64,000 nt of DNA. Source: Beroe forskalii. Taxonomy: Eukaryota > Ctenophora > Nuda > Beroida > Beroidae. A program made the translations under genes and the position numbers. Where the stretch lies: the NCBI GenBank assembly GCA_011033025.1, contig WFMF01000634.1, positions 1 to 64,000 on the forward strand. The letters run 5' to 3'. Position 1 is the stretch's first letter; the number at the start of each line of letters is the position of its first letter. Shown here piece after piece: positions 10,260 through 19,669 of the stretch. The notes under the pieces are model-generated. The model did not search any database and was not told where the DNA came from. It was given only the letters and a program-made list of their open reading frames with translations.

Positions 10260-11449
10260 CTGAATGTGGGGAGTAAAGGTGTGTGGAAGTAGGTCGGGTG
10301 ACAGAGTATTGTTCGGTTTAGGAACCAGGACAAGGAACTAAGTAAGTCACTAAGGAACTAAGTAAGTCACTCTCGACCGACGTTATGAACTGTTAATAGA
10401 GAAATGAAATATAATTTCATTGAATTCTTCTGAAAAGGTATGAAGCAGAAACGTGAAAACATTCCATGCGCACAGCACTCAAACTAGCATTCTAGATACA
10501 TGCGTTTATATGTTAGCAGGGTAGTAAAATTACTAATTAGGAAACAGCAGTCATAATCTCTGGAAAATGGTTATTGATGCAGCACCGAAAAAGTGTCATC
10601 AGCATTCATTTTTTACACAGCGAGCAGAAAACTTTTCCAGCTTGCAAATTTGGCACATCACAGAAAACGTCCTAAATTTAAACATTTACATCACACCATG
10701 ATACTCACAATACATTCAAGGTCACAAACATTCACAAGGTTTTCACGATGGTAATTACCATTCATTACACATTCCGAAAAAACAGTGAACAATCTACATA
10801 GTTTCATCCACGTTACGCACTAGAATTACAAATCAGCTAGATGCACAGCGGATTTCAAGCATTTCAAAAACCAAGTGAATCAGTGAATAAATCGATAAGC
10901 AAATGAGTCAGCATAGGGCCAAATGAATGGATATGGATATTGATGATTGGGTGGGCAATAATCTAAGATTATTGTCCACCCAATCTTCAATTGCATTTGA
11001 CATTTGGGATATATAAGTGTCTGAGGGAATATGGAAATGCAGCAGCAGTAGCAGTAGCAATATCACTAACGATTATCACGCAACGAACAGAAATTAGGAG
11101 CATTCGCAACATCACACGACAAAAAAGGAAATTAAGAGCGACAAAAGGAAATTAAGAGAATTCCTAATCCGATCTATCCATGCCTATCATTCCACAGCAG
11201 CGACATTTACACAAGATATATACCAGGATGCAAGGATCATGCCAAGAAAGAATTGCACACTAGCATGATCTTCAGAACGGTGGGCTATAGATGCATCACT
11301 CAGTGAACTTTGGCAGGTAGTGAAACCAGGAACATTGTCATAGCAACCGGGATAAAAATTACCAAATATGGTCATGTCATGATGTCACCACCTGCCAACT
11401 TCACACATTTACAATGGTTACTAAGACTCATGAAGGAGATGGATCGTAC
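10260..11449. other. Left-copy intron e10-e11, with a conserved 5' segment
   Basis: About 1.2 kb. A near-perfect palindrome lies at 10,948-10,982 ('gggcaataatct' meeting its reverse complement). The ~250 bp next to e10 (about 11,200-11,449) are unusually similar to the right arm (20,971-21,220), and the first ~57 bp are identical by eye. At the matching site near 10,930 the right arm carries a ~3.6-kb repeat island that is absent here. Confidence 0.6.
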
Positions 11450-11581
11450 TTTGTCCGTTAGAACAGAGGGTTTTGACCCATGAGATCTCATTGATAGCAC
11501 TGACGACGGGTTGGGTTCCTTGTCTTAGAGAGAATTTGTAGAGTTTGGCGTTGTCAGGCTCGTAAGTTATGCCCCCGCAAT
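11450..11581 (-). CDS. LRP-like gene, left copy: exon e10 (second half of PAN-like module)
   Basis: A 132-nt exon, phase 1 to 1, acceptor 'ttcccag', donor 'gtacga'. Encodes 'DCGGITYEPDNAKLYKFSLR' and then 'EISWVKTLC'. With e9 this gives a module of the form C...AK.aC...DCGGiTyE...fsLR.G....EiSWvk.lC, resembling PAN/apple-like modules of invertebrate surface proteins. Six silent and no replacement differences from the right arm. If the donor is not used, the frame ends at TAG ten codons further on. Confidence 0.85.
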
Positions 11582-11600
11582 CTGGGAATGAGTTGTGTAG

Positions 11601-11793
11601 CAATGCAAACGCAATGCAAACGCAATGCAATCGCAATGCAATAGCAATGCAATCGCGATGCAATCGCAATGCAAACGCAATGCAATCGCAATGCAAACGC
11701 AATGCAATCGCAATGCAATCGCAATGCAATGCAAACGCAATGCAAACGCAATGCAATCGCAATGCAAACGCAATGCAATCGCAAAACGCAACC
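11601..11793. repeat. 11-bp minisatellite beside the e10 acceptor (left arm)
   Basis: About 17 copies of an 11-bp unit, 'gcaatgcaatc' / 'gcaatgcaaac', lying within about 20-30 bp of the e10 3' splice site. Because 11 is not a multiple of three and the unit lacks stops, several frames stay open with Gln/Cys/Asn-rich products. These are not genes. The right-arm array is at 20,569-20,817. Confidence 0.9.
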
Positions 11794-11951
11794 GGTATAT
11801 CCAAAGTAAAAACCAAAATCTTGGAAACAAATTTTCCGAGTAAGTTGAATAAGTACACGCTTTTTGAAGACAAATTTCACGATATTCTCCGAACACCCTT
11901 TGATGAAAACTCCTTTGCAGAGCTATAAGTGTAGCAGAAGATAAAACTTAC

Positions 11952-12062
11952 CATCGCCGTAGGATTGACAAGCCTCCTTAGCCCGCTCTAAGTTTCTATA
12001 CCCTCGCCTTCTTCCCGAGGTGAAACCGGGGAGCAGCTTGTTTCTATAGCGAGTGTAGCAAA
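11952..12062 (-). CDS. LRP-like gene, left copy: exon e9 (first half of PAN-like module)
   Basis: A 111-nt exon, phase 1 to 1, acceptor 'ccttccag', donor 'gtaagt'. Encodes 'VCYTRYRNKLLPGF' and 'YRNLERAKEACQSYGD'. Two cysteines pair in pattern with those of e10. Three differences from the right arm, all silent. The e9-e10 pair as a unit has phase 1-1 ends, as expected for a shuffled extracellular module. Confidence 0.85.
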
Positions 12063-12875
12063 CTGGAAGGAGGGGGACGGGTGAGAAGGAGGAGGATGGA
12101 GGACAGGAAAAAGGGGATCGAAAGAGAGGAAAGGATGAAAGAGGGAGGAGAAATAAAGAAAAACAGGACTGAAAGTGATAGGAGAGAACTGGAAGGATGA
12201 AGAAGGACAGCAAAACGGATTGATGAAAGAAGGACGTTGACCTTATAATGTAATCAAGTTTCCGATGCAACGATTTTTTAGGAACAACTTTGCGTTGAAA
12301 ATTGAAGATCGACGAAAACAGCAAGGAAACGGTAACACAGATTATTTTGTTGCGCGGTTGGCGCCTTTCAGCGGCCACGTATACGGTAACAGCTACATTA
12401 GAATAAACAAATTCAGTTTCTACAGCTACAACGACAGAAGAGAAGTTATAAGCCGTGCAAAAACAAGTTTTATACGTAACAAACAGCCCCGAAAAGCCAG
12501 CCCCAAAAAAGCATGGAAATGGGTAGTTTACGAATTCATTCTAATAGTAATACCAATCAATTTTGAGGCTTAATTTAGACTACGAAATAATCAACAATAG
12601 GCTACTAGGCATAGAGACAGCGTAGACATGACAATACATAGTTATTGACCCTTGAACATTTCAGACAAAACATACACAAGTAGTTATTTGGAAACATCAT
12701 AAAACATTCAAACTATACGTAAACCAAACCGAATACGTTTCTACCTAGAAGCCTAGACCAACGCATATTTCAATTCTTTTCAATTTCAATTCCTTCAAAT
12801 TCTTATTTCAACTCCTTCATTCAACTTTCTATTTTCCTTTAAAAAACAAATCATGCCACTCAAACACCCCCTTAC
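12063..12875. other. Left-copy intron e8-e9, no gene seen
   Basis: About 0.8 kb with a purine/pyrimidine-biased stretch next to e9 (12,065-12,240), which is the polypyrimidine tract on the gene strand. Open frames here are low in complexity. The right-arm intron at 18,759-19,558 is clearly homologous. Confidence 0.6.
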
Positions 12876-13035
12876 CTCCATGAGAAATGTAGAAATACTT
12901 TACGTAATCCTTTTCATTGCCCGGGTACTGTGTTAGGGGCAGGTCTGCCACGTTAGAAGGGTTGTTTGCAGCAGTCTCCAACACCTGTAGAACTCCAGGC
13001 CGGATCTCCAGCTGGAGATTCTTCTCAGAGTTCTC
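12876..13035 (-). CDS. LRP-like gene, left copy: exon e8
   Basis: A 160-nt exon, phase 0 to 1, acceptor 'attcag', donor 'gtaagg'. Encodes 'KNLQLEIRPGVLQVLETAAN' and 'YPGNEKDYVKYFYISHGG'. It has no cysteines, and together with e7 it forms a ~90-residue module I do not recognise. All ten differences from the right arm fall at silent third positions, which supports it as real coding sequence. Confidence 0.85.
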
Positions 13036-13167
13036 CTGAATTTGGATTATTTTGGAGAGAAAACTCGGGTTCTTCTGTCGGCAAGTTTCTGACCTATTTT
13101 TCAATGTCATTACTTACAACATTTTCATTATGAAATGTGATAGAAATTCAACGATTTTCAGACTAAC

Positions 13168-13277
13168 AAATTGCACAGTGAAGTTAAGGGTAGCTTTCTC
13201 CCCTTTTACCCCCACGTAGTACGTAGTGTGAAGCATATCATACTCTGGAACTTCCCGACCTTCTCTATAGCAAGGAC
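13168..13277 (-). CDS. LRP-like gene, left copy: exon e7
   Basis: A 110-nt exon, phase 1 to 0, acceptor 'ttcccag', donor 'gttagt'. Encodes 'GPCYREGREVPEYDMLHTTY' and then 'YVGVKGEKATLNFTVQF'. One cysteine and an N-F-T sequon. It follows the propeller where an EGF would normally start. Eight silent changes and one K/R replacement relative to the right arm. Confidence 0.85.
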
Positions 13278-13302
13278 CTGGGAAAAGGGTGGTCTTAAGA
13301 GT

Positions 13303-13375
13303 GGTCAGTTGGTGTAATGGTATCTTGTCTGGCTCGTGATCGAAAGATCCCGGGTTCGATTCCCTGCCATTCCCA
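13303..13375 (+). other. tRNA-like sequence with A and B boxes (left arm)
   Basis: 13,310-13,320 'tggtgtaatgg' fits the RNA polymerase III A-box consensus, and 13,353-13,363 'ggttcgattcc' fits the B-box, at tRNA-like spacing. The would-be acceptor stem does not pair, so this is a tRNA relic or a SINE head, not a functional tRNA. The right-arm copy (18,191-18,264, opposite strand) keeps the A box but has a damaged B box. Confidence 0.5.
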
Positions 13376-13488
13376 CTGAGCTAAGTGTCAACTAGATCAT
13401 CGCGCTTTACGAATATTTAGGGATTATTATCTACTATTTGTGATCCGTCATATTAATGGTATATTACGATAGATTCACTCTGCTAAAC

Positions 13489-13582
13489 CTGGCATCTGAT
13501 GATCAGGAGCTCTGAAAGCGATGTCCATAAGGGAACTCTCAAAGGAAGCCAGGCTCTGGTAGTTGGATCCACTCTTGTGTAT
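13489..13582 (-). CDS. LRP-like gene, left copy: exon e6 (end of propeller 1)
   Basis: A 94-nt exon, phase 0 to 1, acceptor 'gtctcag', donor 'gtttag'. Encodes 'IHKSGSNYQSLASFESSLMD' and 'IAFRAPDHQMP'. This corresponds to the closing strand of the propeller. Four differences from the right arm, all silent. Confidence 0.85.
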
Positions 13583-13763
13583 CTGAGACGAGGAGTTTAG
13601 TTTTATCATTCGAAGCCTAAGTTGTACGAAACAACTTTTGTCTTTCAGAATTTCGCTATATCCCTTCATTTCCTATATTCATGGCCGTCTAAAAATTTAT
13701 CAGTACTGATAAATCATTTGATAACTCCTTCAAACTCCAAATTATACGCTTGTAAGATTCCAC

Positions 13764-13844
13764 AACCTTTTTGATAGACTGAGACGTCCAGTCAGTCCAG
13801 TAAATGTGGTCGTTAAAGAAGTGGAAGCCGTAAGGGTGCTGGAT
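13764..13844 (-). CDS. LRP-like gene, left copy: exon e5 (YWTD blade)
   Basis: An 81-nt exon, phase 0 to 0, acceptor 'ttttag', donor 'gtggaa'. Encodes 'QHPYGFHFFNDHIYWTDWTS' and 'QSIKKV', an unmistakable YWTD blade ('HP.g...f.d.iYWTDw...si.kv'). The right copy has I for V at the last codon and four silent changes. Confidence 0.93.
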
Positions 13845-14035
13845 CTAAAATGGATGGATGGTAGAGGAAAGTTAGAATTCACTCATTTCACAACTAATAC
13901 AAACTTCTTTTGAGCGACGCACACTTTCAACTCTCTATTTCAATTCAATAAACTAGGAATTAACCCCCGTAGCCATCTTGAATCCTTAGATTGGAAAAGA
14001 AGAAAAACCTAGTGAATATAAAAATCATAGCTCAC

Positions 14036-14142
14036 GTTGTCACTAGCGATTACTTTCCGCTGACTCCCGTCAATCTTGACACTCTCGACCCTGTCTTCCA
14101 GTGCATCCGACCAGTAGAGGGTGTCTTCTGCAGGATCAAACG
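14036..14142 (-). CDS. LRP-like gene, left copy: exon e4 (YWTD blade)
   Basis: A 107-nt exon, phase 1 to 0, acceptor 'gtcgcag', donor 'gtgagc'. Encodes 'AFDPAEDTLYWSDALEDRVE' and 'VKIDGSQRKVIASDN', a classic class-B blade. There is no counterpart in the right arm. Arm homology stops at about the donor of this exon (right arm ~17,500). Confidence 0.92.
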
Positions 14143-14340
14143 CTGCGACGGACGGTAAAAGTTCAAATTAAACTAGAATATAAAGTACATTCTACGAAAC
14201 TACTATTTAATTTATAGTTTTCACTCGATTGTGCAATTCTTTCTTTTATTTGGCTATAAATAAAGTGCATTGTACTAAAGTTCTACTCAATCTTAAAGCT
14301 TATTGCAGGTTTTGACTGCTTGACGGATTTTGCGCAATAC

Positions 14341-14452
14341 CTAATCCGTTGGGCCATCCCAGACCAACGTCCGCCAGTAGAATCTGGTTAGTACCGTCCA
14401 TATCAGAGCGTCCTATCGCTCCGTTCACTCCCCAATCAGTCCAGAACAGATG
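14341..14452 (-). CDS. LRP-like gene, left copy: exon e3 (YWTD blade)
   Basis: A 112-nt exon. Encodes 'HLFWTDWGVNGAIGRSDMDG' and 'NQILLADVGLGWPNGL', a textbook YWTD blade ending in the w-P-N-G-L strand. The donor 'gtattg' exits in phase 1 and fits e4. The AG acceptor 'cttaaag' implies phase 0, whereas e2 leaves in phase 2, so the e2/e3 join is out of frame as read. Confidence 0.88.
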
Positions 14453-14660
14453 CTTTAAGAGTAAAGATTAAACCAGTCAGTCCAGATATTTATCTACATT
14501 GATTGACTGGGTGATATATGAATTGTGAACATGGCATTCAGTGAAATGCTTCAACTTCATCGATTGTAGCTCGAGGCCAGTCTAGAATTTGATACCCTTA
14601 CGGTGACACTTAACTTCAAGTCATAATAGCTGAAATGAGATGTTAAAGACTCCGACTTAC

Positions 14661-14763
14661 TTGACACTAGGTGCCAGTACAATCGCTCGAGGTCTGTCCA
14701 GTCCCATGATCTTGAGGGTGAGTTGACTGCTCCCATCATCAGAACGAGCAACAAATATCTTGT
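14661..14763 (-). CDS. LRP-like gene, left copy: exon e2 (YWTD propeller)
   Basis: A 103-nt exon, phase 1 to 2, acceptor 'ttttcag', donor 'gtaagt'. Encodes 'KIFVARSDDGSSQLTLKIMG' and 'LDRPRAIVLAPSV', the 'i.va..DG.....l...ld.PraIvl.p' strand that precedes an 'LFWTDWG' blade. Confidence 0.88.
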
Positions 14764-15237
14764 CTGAAAATACACGGACTTATAGACATAATTCTTGAAG
14801 TTAGGAGTCATGCTTGAGTCTAGGGACATGAAGAAAGTGTTATAAGAGCGATCAAGAGAAATGCCCAATGTGAGATTATCAGTTATCATGAAAGTCCTTC
14901 ACGCCATTGGTGTTGCTATATCTCAGATAACAGATTAGTCATTCGAAAAATCCGCGACTTCAAGCAAGTTACGTAAGAAAAAGTATCACTTTTTCGAATA
15001 TATTTCTTAGAATTGGTTAATGGGTAAACTGCGAACAAACTCGACAGTCCCATCTAAGTATCATGAACAAAGTGGCATGAACTAAGTTGTAGTTCACACT
15101 AAGTAGCATGAACTCATTACATGAAGCTATTTGAGAGTTCAGAACATTTGTTCTTCACCACTGCATCACACTACTACGACAAAACACGTGCATTCTGATG
15201 ACGTCACAGATATCTTTCAGAGAATCAGAGACTCCTT

Positions 15238-15375
15238 CCCGAGACAAAAACAGAATGTTTTATCTCATTCAAGTCGAAAACAAAATGTTTTTATCTATCC
15301 GGAGACAAAAACGAAATGTTTTGTCTATCCGACGCCGAAAATAAAATGTTTAATCTCTTTCGAGACAAGAACAGA
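15238..15375. repeat. ~33-bp tandem repeat in intron e1-e2
   Basis: Four to five degenerate copies of a unit built on 'gacaaaaacagaatgtttta'. A short open frame across it is an artefact of the repeat. Confidence 0.6.
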
Positions 15376-15545
15376 CAAAACGCTATTGGTCCCTTGATAT
15401 TGCCGTTATAAACCCTAAAAATAGCTTTCAAAAACTTATTTTGCGGTCTTCAATTTACCTAGAGCTGTTAGTGTTTACCTGGATCTACACTACAAACAGG
15501 ATTTAACAGTATTATAATCCTGTTTAATCCTATTTTAGTCTTTAC

Positions 15546-15651
15546 CTGGACCCGTGTCGACCCAGTAGATGTTTCCGACCAACCAGTCCACAGCAATTCC
15601 ATCAGGCACTTTAAGTCCTGACACCACCGTCTTAGGATCGGAGCCGTCAAA
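15546..15651 (-). CDS. LRP-like gene, left copy: exon e1 (most upstream exon seen)
   Basis: A 106-nt exon, phase 0 to 1, acceptor 'ttttcag', donor 'gtaaag'. Encodes '[19 protein letters not shown]' followed by V-D-T-G, the canonical LRP blade 'gL..PdGiAvDwl.gnIYWvDtg'. It is an internal exon. I could not find the preceding exon within the next 2 kb upstream, so the gene either has a long intron here or is truncated by the inversion junction. Confidence 0.92.
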
Positions 15652-17499
15652 CTGAAAATATAGGAAAAAATTAATTGTGGCGAATTAGTGAAAAACCAAA
15701 AAAATTTATTCATCACCTTACTCACCAAATTCGGCTGATGGTGCAAAAAACCAGTGCTCTTTGGTATATAAATACGGAGTTATTAAATGGCGTGAGTTCA
15801 GAGTTCACTGTTTGGCACGGAAAGTACCTGGAAACCCCTTCTTAATGACTCAGAAGTAGCCAAATGTGAAATAGGAGTGAGGTTAAACGCCACAAACGGA
15901 CGAATTGCAAACAGTTAGCGCATTTACTGGCATCGGCCTATAAAATTGTCGCATTTCCAACCAGTAGCGAACGAAGCCGTTTATTATATATAACAAATTA
16001 TAAACGGAAAGAAGGCGGTGTGACGGCATCAATTAACCATTCTAAACCATGATAATGACGTCACTCTTAAATGTCTATATTTGGAGCTTGGCACCCAGAA
16101 CCATACGAGGATTGGTTATATCGACCGCAAGAAGGGTTGTCCAGGTTAGCTCACGGAGATACAACTTTCACAGATCCAATACTGAGCAAGACTTTAGCCC
16201 ATTAGAAAAGTAAGTGAGAGATATAAGCGATTGGAGAAAAACACTGATTCGTGCGCTGGTTTTTGTTTGAGTTTGATGATGTTTTGAGGTTTTATGTTGT
16301 TTTAAATGACATGTTGAAAAATGGGAATATTTTAGCTGATTCTTCTCAAATATCTCCTGAACACTGGAGCTAAGGTACCAGGTTTGCAAAACAAGGTACA
16401 ACAAGGTGTAAAGCTACCTACATCAAAACTTCACGATTTGTTTCCTACTTTCAAAGGTTTTGGTAGTTCGTTTTCCTTATTAAATTTAATTTTAAATCGG
16501 AACTAAATTCAGAAATCAGATAACATCACTAGTAAACATAACCATGGTTCAAAGGGTCTATTTTTATACAAATTACAATAACAACACTTCAAATACTAAA
16601 CAAGACCATGGAGATACCCACATTCCTGACTATGGGATTAGACGTCGATTCTCATTATTCCGAGCGACATTCCGTCGTTTTGAATCCGCTTTGTCCGCCT
16701 TTTTCAGACCCAGGGGGTGTAGCAACGCCAGACAAAAAATACAAAACAATAAAACGGATTTTTTGTGTTTCACATTTCACAGATCTCGGGATCGGAATAA
16801 GCTTCAAGACTGCCGAACGATGAAATAGAATTAGCAAGAGTGCCTACTCAGTACTCGTTAAAATATGACAAACTAGGTCACCGTTAACTGGATTTCTTCA
16901 TGGTCAAAGAGATACTGCTTGCTTCCTCCTCTATCAGTCACGTGAACCTTGTTCTGCTCTATCAATGGTTGAGGGAGTGTCCTCTGCTTTGTCATGTGAT
17001 CTGACTGGGGACACTCCTGATTGGGATGTACAATTTTAACCCTGTATAGTACTAATGTACTTCTCAGCTCTCAATGTATAAACTTGAGCTTCCATTTTCC
17101 AAGTAATCGCAATTATCAGCTTGAAAATGTCACTGGCAAGATAAGCTGATCCTTAAATTATTTGCTATCTGCGTCTATCATAGATTGGTAACAGAAAATT
17201 CTATTATTCAATAAAGATAAGTCTTACCAATGCCATAGATAGCACAGAATTGACACAGACAACTAAGATCCGCGAACGCGCATAAATTGCAATTGCGCGC
17301 GCGGAATCAGAGCGCGCACAAAGTACTAGCAGGCGGATCGTGACAGGTCACGTGATGTGACGTCTGAAACAGAAAAACGCCCAGAGGCAAAGGAAGACAT
17401 TGTCCAATTTCAAAAAACTTGATATCCTCGTGATCAGCTCACTGAGATCTACAATCGAGTCAAAGAGCCTAAAAAACTTTGAAAAAAGGGCGCACCCTA
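15652..17499. other. Spacer of the inverted duplication, no gene confirmed
   Basis: About 1.85 kb between e1 of the left copy and the start of right-arm homology. It contains overlapping short open frames at 16,544-16,828 and a CpG-rich segment at 17,265-17,340 with GCGCGC runs. None has a recognisable domain or splice context. An imperfect inverted repeat flanks 17,165-17,245 ('tgctatct' / 'agatagca'). I assign no function. Confidence 0.5.
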
Positions 17500-17664
17500 G
17501 TGAGTATTTAATTTCATTTACAAGGTTTGACTTATATTCCAATCTAAGGATTTAAGATGGTTACGAGGAGATAGGAATTGAAAGTGCGCGTCCCTCAAAC
17601 GAGGTTTTGTCTCTTGAAATGAGTGAATTCTCACTCTCCTATAACTATTCCTCCTCTATTTCAG

Positions 17665-17745
17665 ATTCAGCACCCTTACGGCTTCCACTTCTTCAACGAT
17701 CACATCTACTGGACTGACTGGACGTCTCAGTCTATCAAAAAGATA
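17665..17745 (+). CDS. LRP-like gene, right copy: exon e5 (YWTD blade)
   Basis: An 81-nt exon, phase 0 to 0, acceptor 'tatttcag', donor 'gtggaa'. Encodes 'QHPYGFHFFNDHIYWTDWTS' and 'QSIKKI'. This is the first exon of the right copy. Upstream exons e1-e4 are absent on this side. Four silent changes and one V/I replacement relative to the left copy. Confidence 0.9.
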
Positions 17746-17919
17746 GTGGAATGTTACAAGCGTATATTTGGAGTTTGAAGAATATATCAAATGATTTATC
17801 ACTACTGATCAGTGATCAATTTTTGGACGGCCATAAATATTGGAAATTCTGAAAGGCGAAAGTTGTTTCGTACTACTTAGGCCTCGAATGATAAAAATAA
17901 ATGTGATTCATTCTCTCAG

Positions 17920-18013
17920 ATACACAAGAGTGGATCAAACTACCAGAGCCTGGCTTCATTCGAGAGTTCCCTTATGGACATCGCTTTCCGAGCTCCTGAT
18001 CATCAGATGCCAG
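17920..18013 (+). CDS. LRP-like gene, right copy: exon e6 (end of propeller 1)
   Basis: A 94-nt exon, acceptor 'ttctctcag', donor 'gtttag', phases as in the left copy. Predicted protein identical to the left copy. Four silent differences. Confidence 0.85.
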
Positions 18014-18190
18014 GTTTAGCAGAATGAATCTATCGTTGGTTTCTGGTCTCACAACAAGTAGATAATAATCCCAAAATATCCGTAAAGCGTAACAATTTGA
18101 TTCATTTCATCAATTCCAAGTTTCCTGCGATAGGGGCCAATGACCCCTTGCTAACCCACTCTCCCCTCAAGTCCTGCTATTGGAAGCTCA

Positions 18191-18264
18191 GTGGGAATGG
18201 CAGGGAATTGAAATCGGGATATATCGATCGCGAGCCAGACTTGATACCATTACACCAACTGACC
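18191..18264 (-). other. tRNA-like sequence, right arm (decayed)
   Basis: Homologue of 13,303-13,375. The A-box 'tggtgtaatgg' is intact on the minus strand. The B-box region has changed to 'gatttcaattcc', so Pol III activity is unlikely. It lies just upstream of the e7 acceptor. Confidence 0.4.
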
Positions 18265-18277
18265 ACTCTTATCTCAG

Positions 18278-18387
18278 GTCCCTGCTATAGAGAAGGAAGG
18301 GAGGTTCCTGAGTACGATATGCTTCACACTACGTACTACGTGGGGGTTAAAGGGGAGAGAGCTACACTTAACTTCACTGTGCAATTT
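18278..18387 (+). CDS. LRP-like gene, right copy: exon e7
   Basis: A 110-nt exon, acceptor 'atctcag', donor 'gtgagt'. Encodes 'GPCYREGREVPEYDMLHTTY' and following residues. One R/K replacement and eight silent changes relative to the left copy. Domain not recognised. Confidence 0.85.
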
Positions 18388-18598
18388 GTGAGTCTGAAAA
18401 TCGTAGAATATTCAAAAATGTTAACCAAAACTAAGGTCTAAGGATATCAGAACAATTGGTCAGAAACTAACTGATTTCTAACATTTTCTACCAAATTCCA
18501 ACTATTCCCACCTGGAGAGCCATGAGTTTTCCTGCCAAAGTACCTTCACATCTCTCAGGAAAACCCTTAGTTTTCCTTCCAAATTCCACTTTCCCCAG

Positions 18599-18758
18599 GA
18601 GAACTCCGAGAAGAATCTCCAGCTGGAAATCCGGCCGGGAGTTCTGCAGGTGTTGGAGACAGCTGCCAACAACCCCTCAAACGTAGCAGACCTGCCCCTA
18701 ACACAGTACCCGGGAAATGAAAAGGATTACGTAAAGTATTTCTACATTTCTCATGGAG
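18599..18758 (+). CDS. LRP-like gene, right copy: exon e8
   Basis: A 160-nt exon, acceptor 'ttccccag', donor 'gtaagg'. Encodes 'KNLQLEIRPGVLQVLETAAN' and following residues. Protein identical to the left copy despite ten nucleotide differences. Confidence 0.87.
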
Positions 18759-19558
18759 GTAAGGGGGTGGTTGAGAGGCATGGTTTTCTAGAAAAGAAAA
18801 CAAAAAGATGGAATTGAAATAAAACTTTCAAGGAATTTGAAGGAATTGAAATTGAAAATATGCGTTGGTCTAGGTAGAAAAGTATTCGGACTGGTTTACG
18901 TACAAAATAGTTTTCAATGTTTCCAAATAACTACTTGTGTATGTTTTGTCTCAAATGTTCAAGGGTCAATAACTCTGTATTGTCATGTCTATGCTGTCTA
19001 TATGCCTAGTAGCCTAGTGTTGATTATTTCGTAGTCTTAAAATTGAGCCTTATAATTGATTGGTATTACTATTAGAATGAATTCGTAAACTACCCATTTC
19101 CATGCTTTTGGGGCTGGCTTTTTGGGGGCTGTTTGTTACGTATAACTTGTTTATGCACGGCTTATAACTTCTCTTCTGTCGTTGTAGCTGTAGACACTGA
19201 ATTTGTTAATTCTTATGTAGCTGTTCCCGTATATCTGGCCGCTGAAAAGTGCCAACCGCGCAACAAAACTAATCTGTGTTTCCGTTTCCTTGCTGTTTTC
19301 GTCGATCTTCAATTTTCAACGCAAAGTTGTTCCTAAAATCGTTGCATCGGAAACTCGAGTAAATTATAAGGTCAACGTCCTTCTTTCATCAACCCGTTTT
19401 GCTATCCTTCTTCATCCTCCCAGTTCTGTCCTATCACTTTCAGTCCTGTTTTTTCTTTATTTCTACTCCCTCTCTCATCCTTTCCTCTCTTTTCGATCCC
19501 CATTTCCTGTCCTCTATCCTGTTTCCTCCTCCTTCTCACCCCGTCCCCCTCCTTCCAG
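18759..19558. other. Right-copy intron e8-e9, no gene seen
   Basis: Homologous to 12,063-12,875. A long pyrimidine-rich stretch (19,380-19,558) leads to the e9 acceptor. Open frames through it are low in complexity and not supported. Confidence 0.6.
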
Positions 19559-19669
19559 TTTGCTACACTCGCTATAGAAACAAGCTACTCCCCGGTTTCA
19601 CCTCGGGAAGAAGGCGAGGGTATAGAAACTTAGAGCGGGCTAAGGAGGCTTGTCAGTCCTACGGCGACG
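19559..19669 (+). CDS. LRP-like gene, right copy: exon e9 (PAN-like module, first half)
   Basis: A 111-nt exon, acceptor 'ccttccag', donor 'gtaagt'. Encodes 'VCYTRYRNKLLPGF' and 'YRNLERAKEACQSYGD'. Protein identical to the left copy. Three silent differences. Confidence 0.85.

Noticed and set aside
11554..11928. Gln/Cys/Asn-rich and Leu/His/Cys-rich open frames over the 11-bp repeats (also 20,459-20,999)
   Set aside because: An 11-bp unit without stops keeps several frames open. The 11-residue periodicity follows from the DNA repeat and not from a protein.
13303..13375. Functional tRNA gene
   Set aside because: A and B boxes are present, but the acceptor arm does not pair and the anticodon arm is irregular.
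16544..16837. Overlapping open frames in the spacer
   Set aside because: Frames on both strands overlap, with no recognisable motif, no splice-site support and no copy in the arms.
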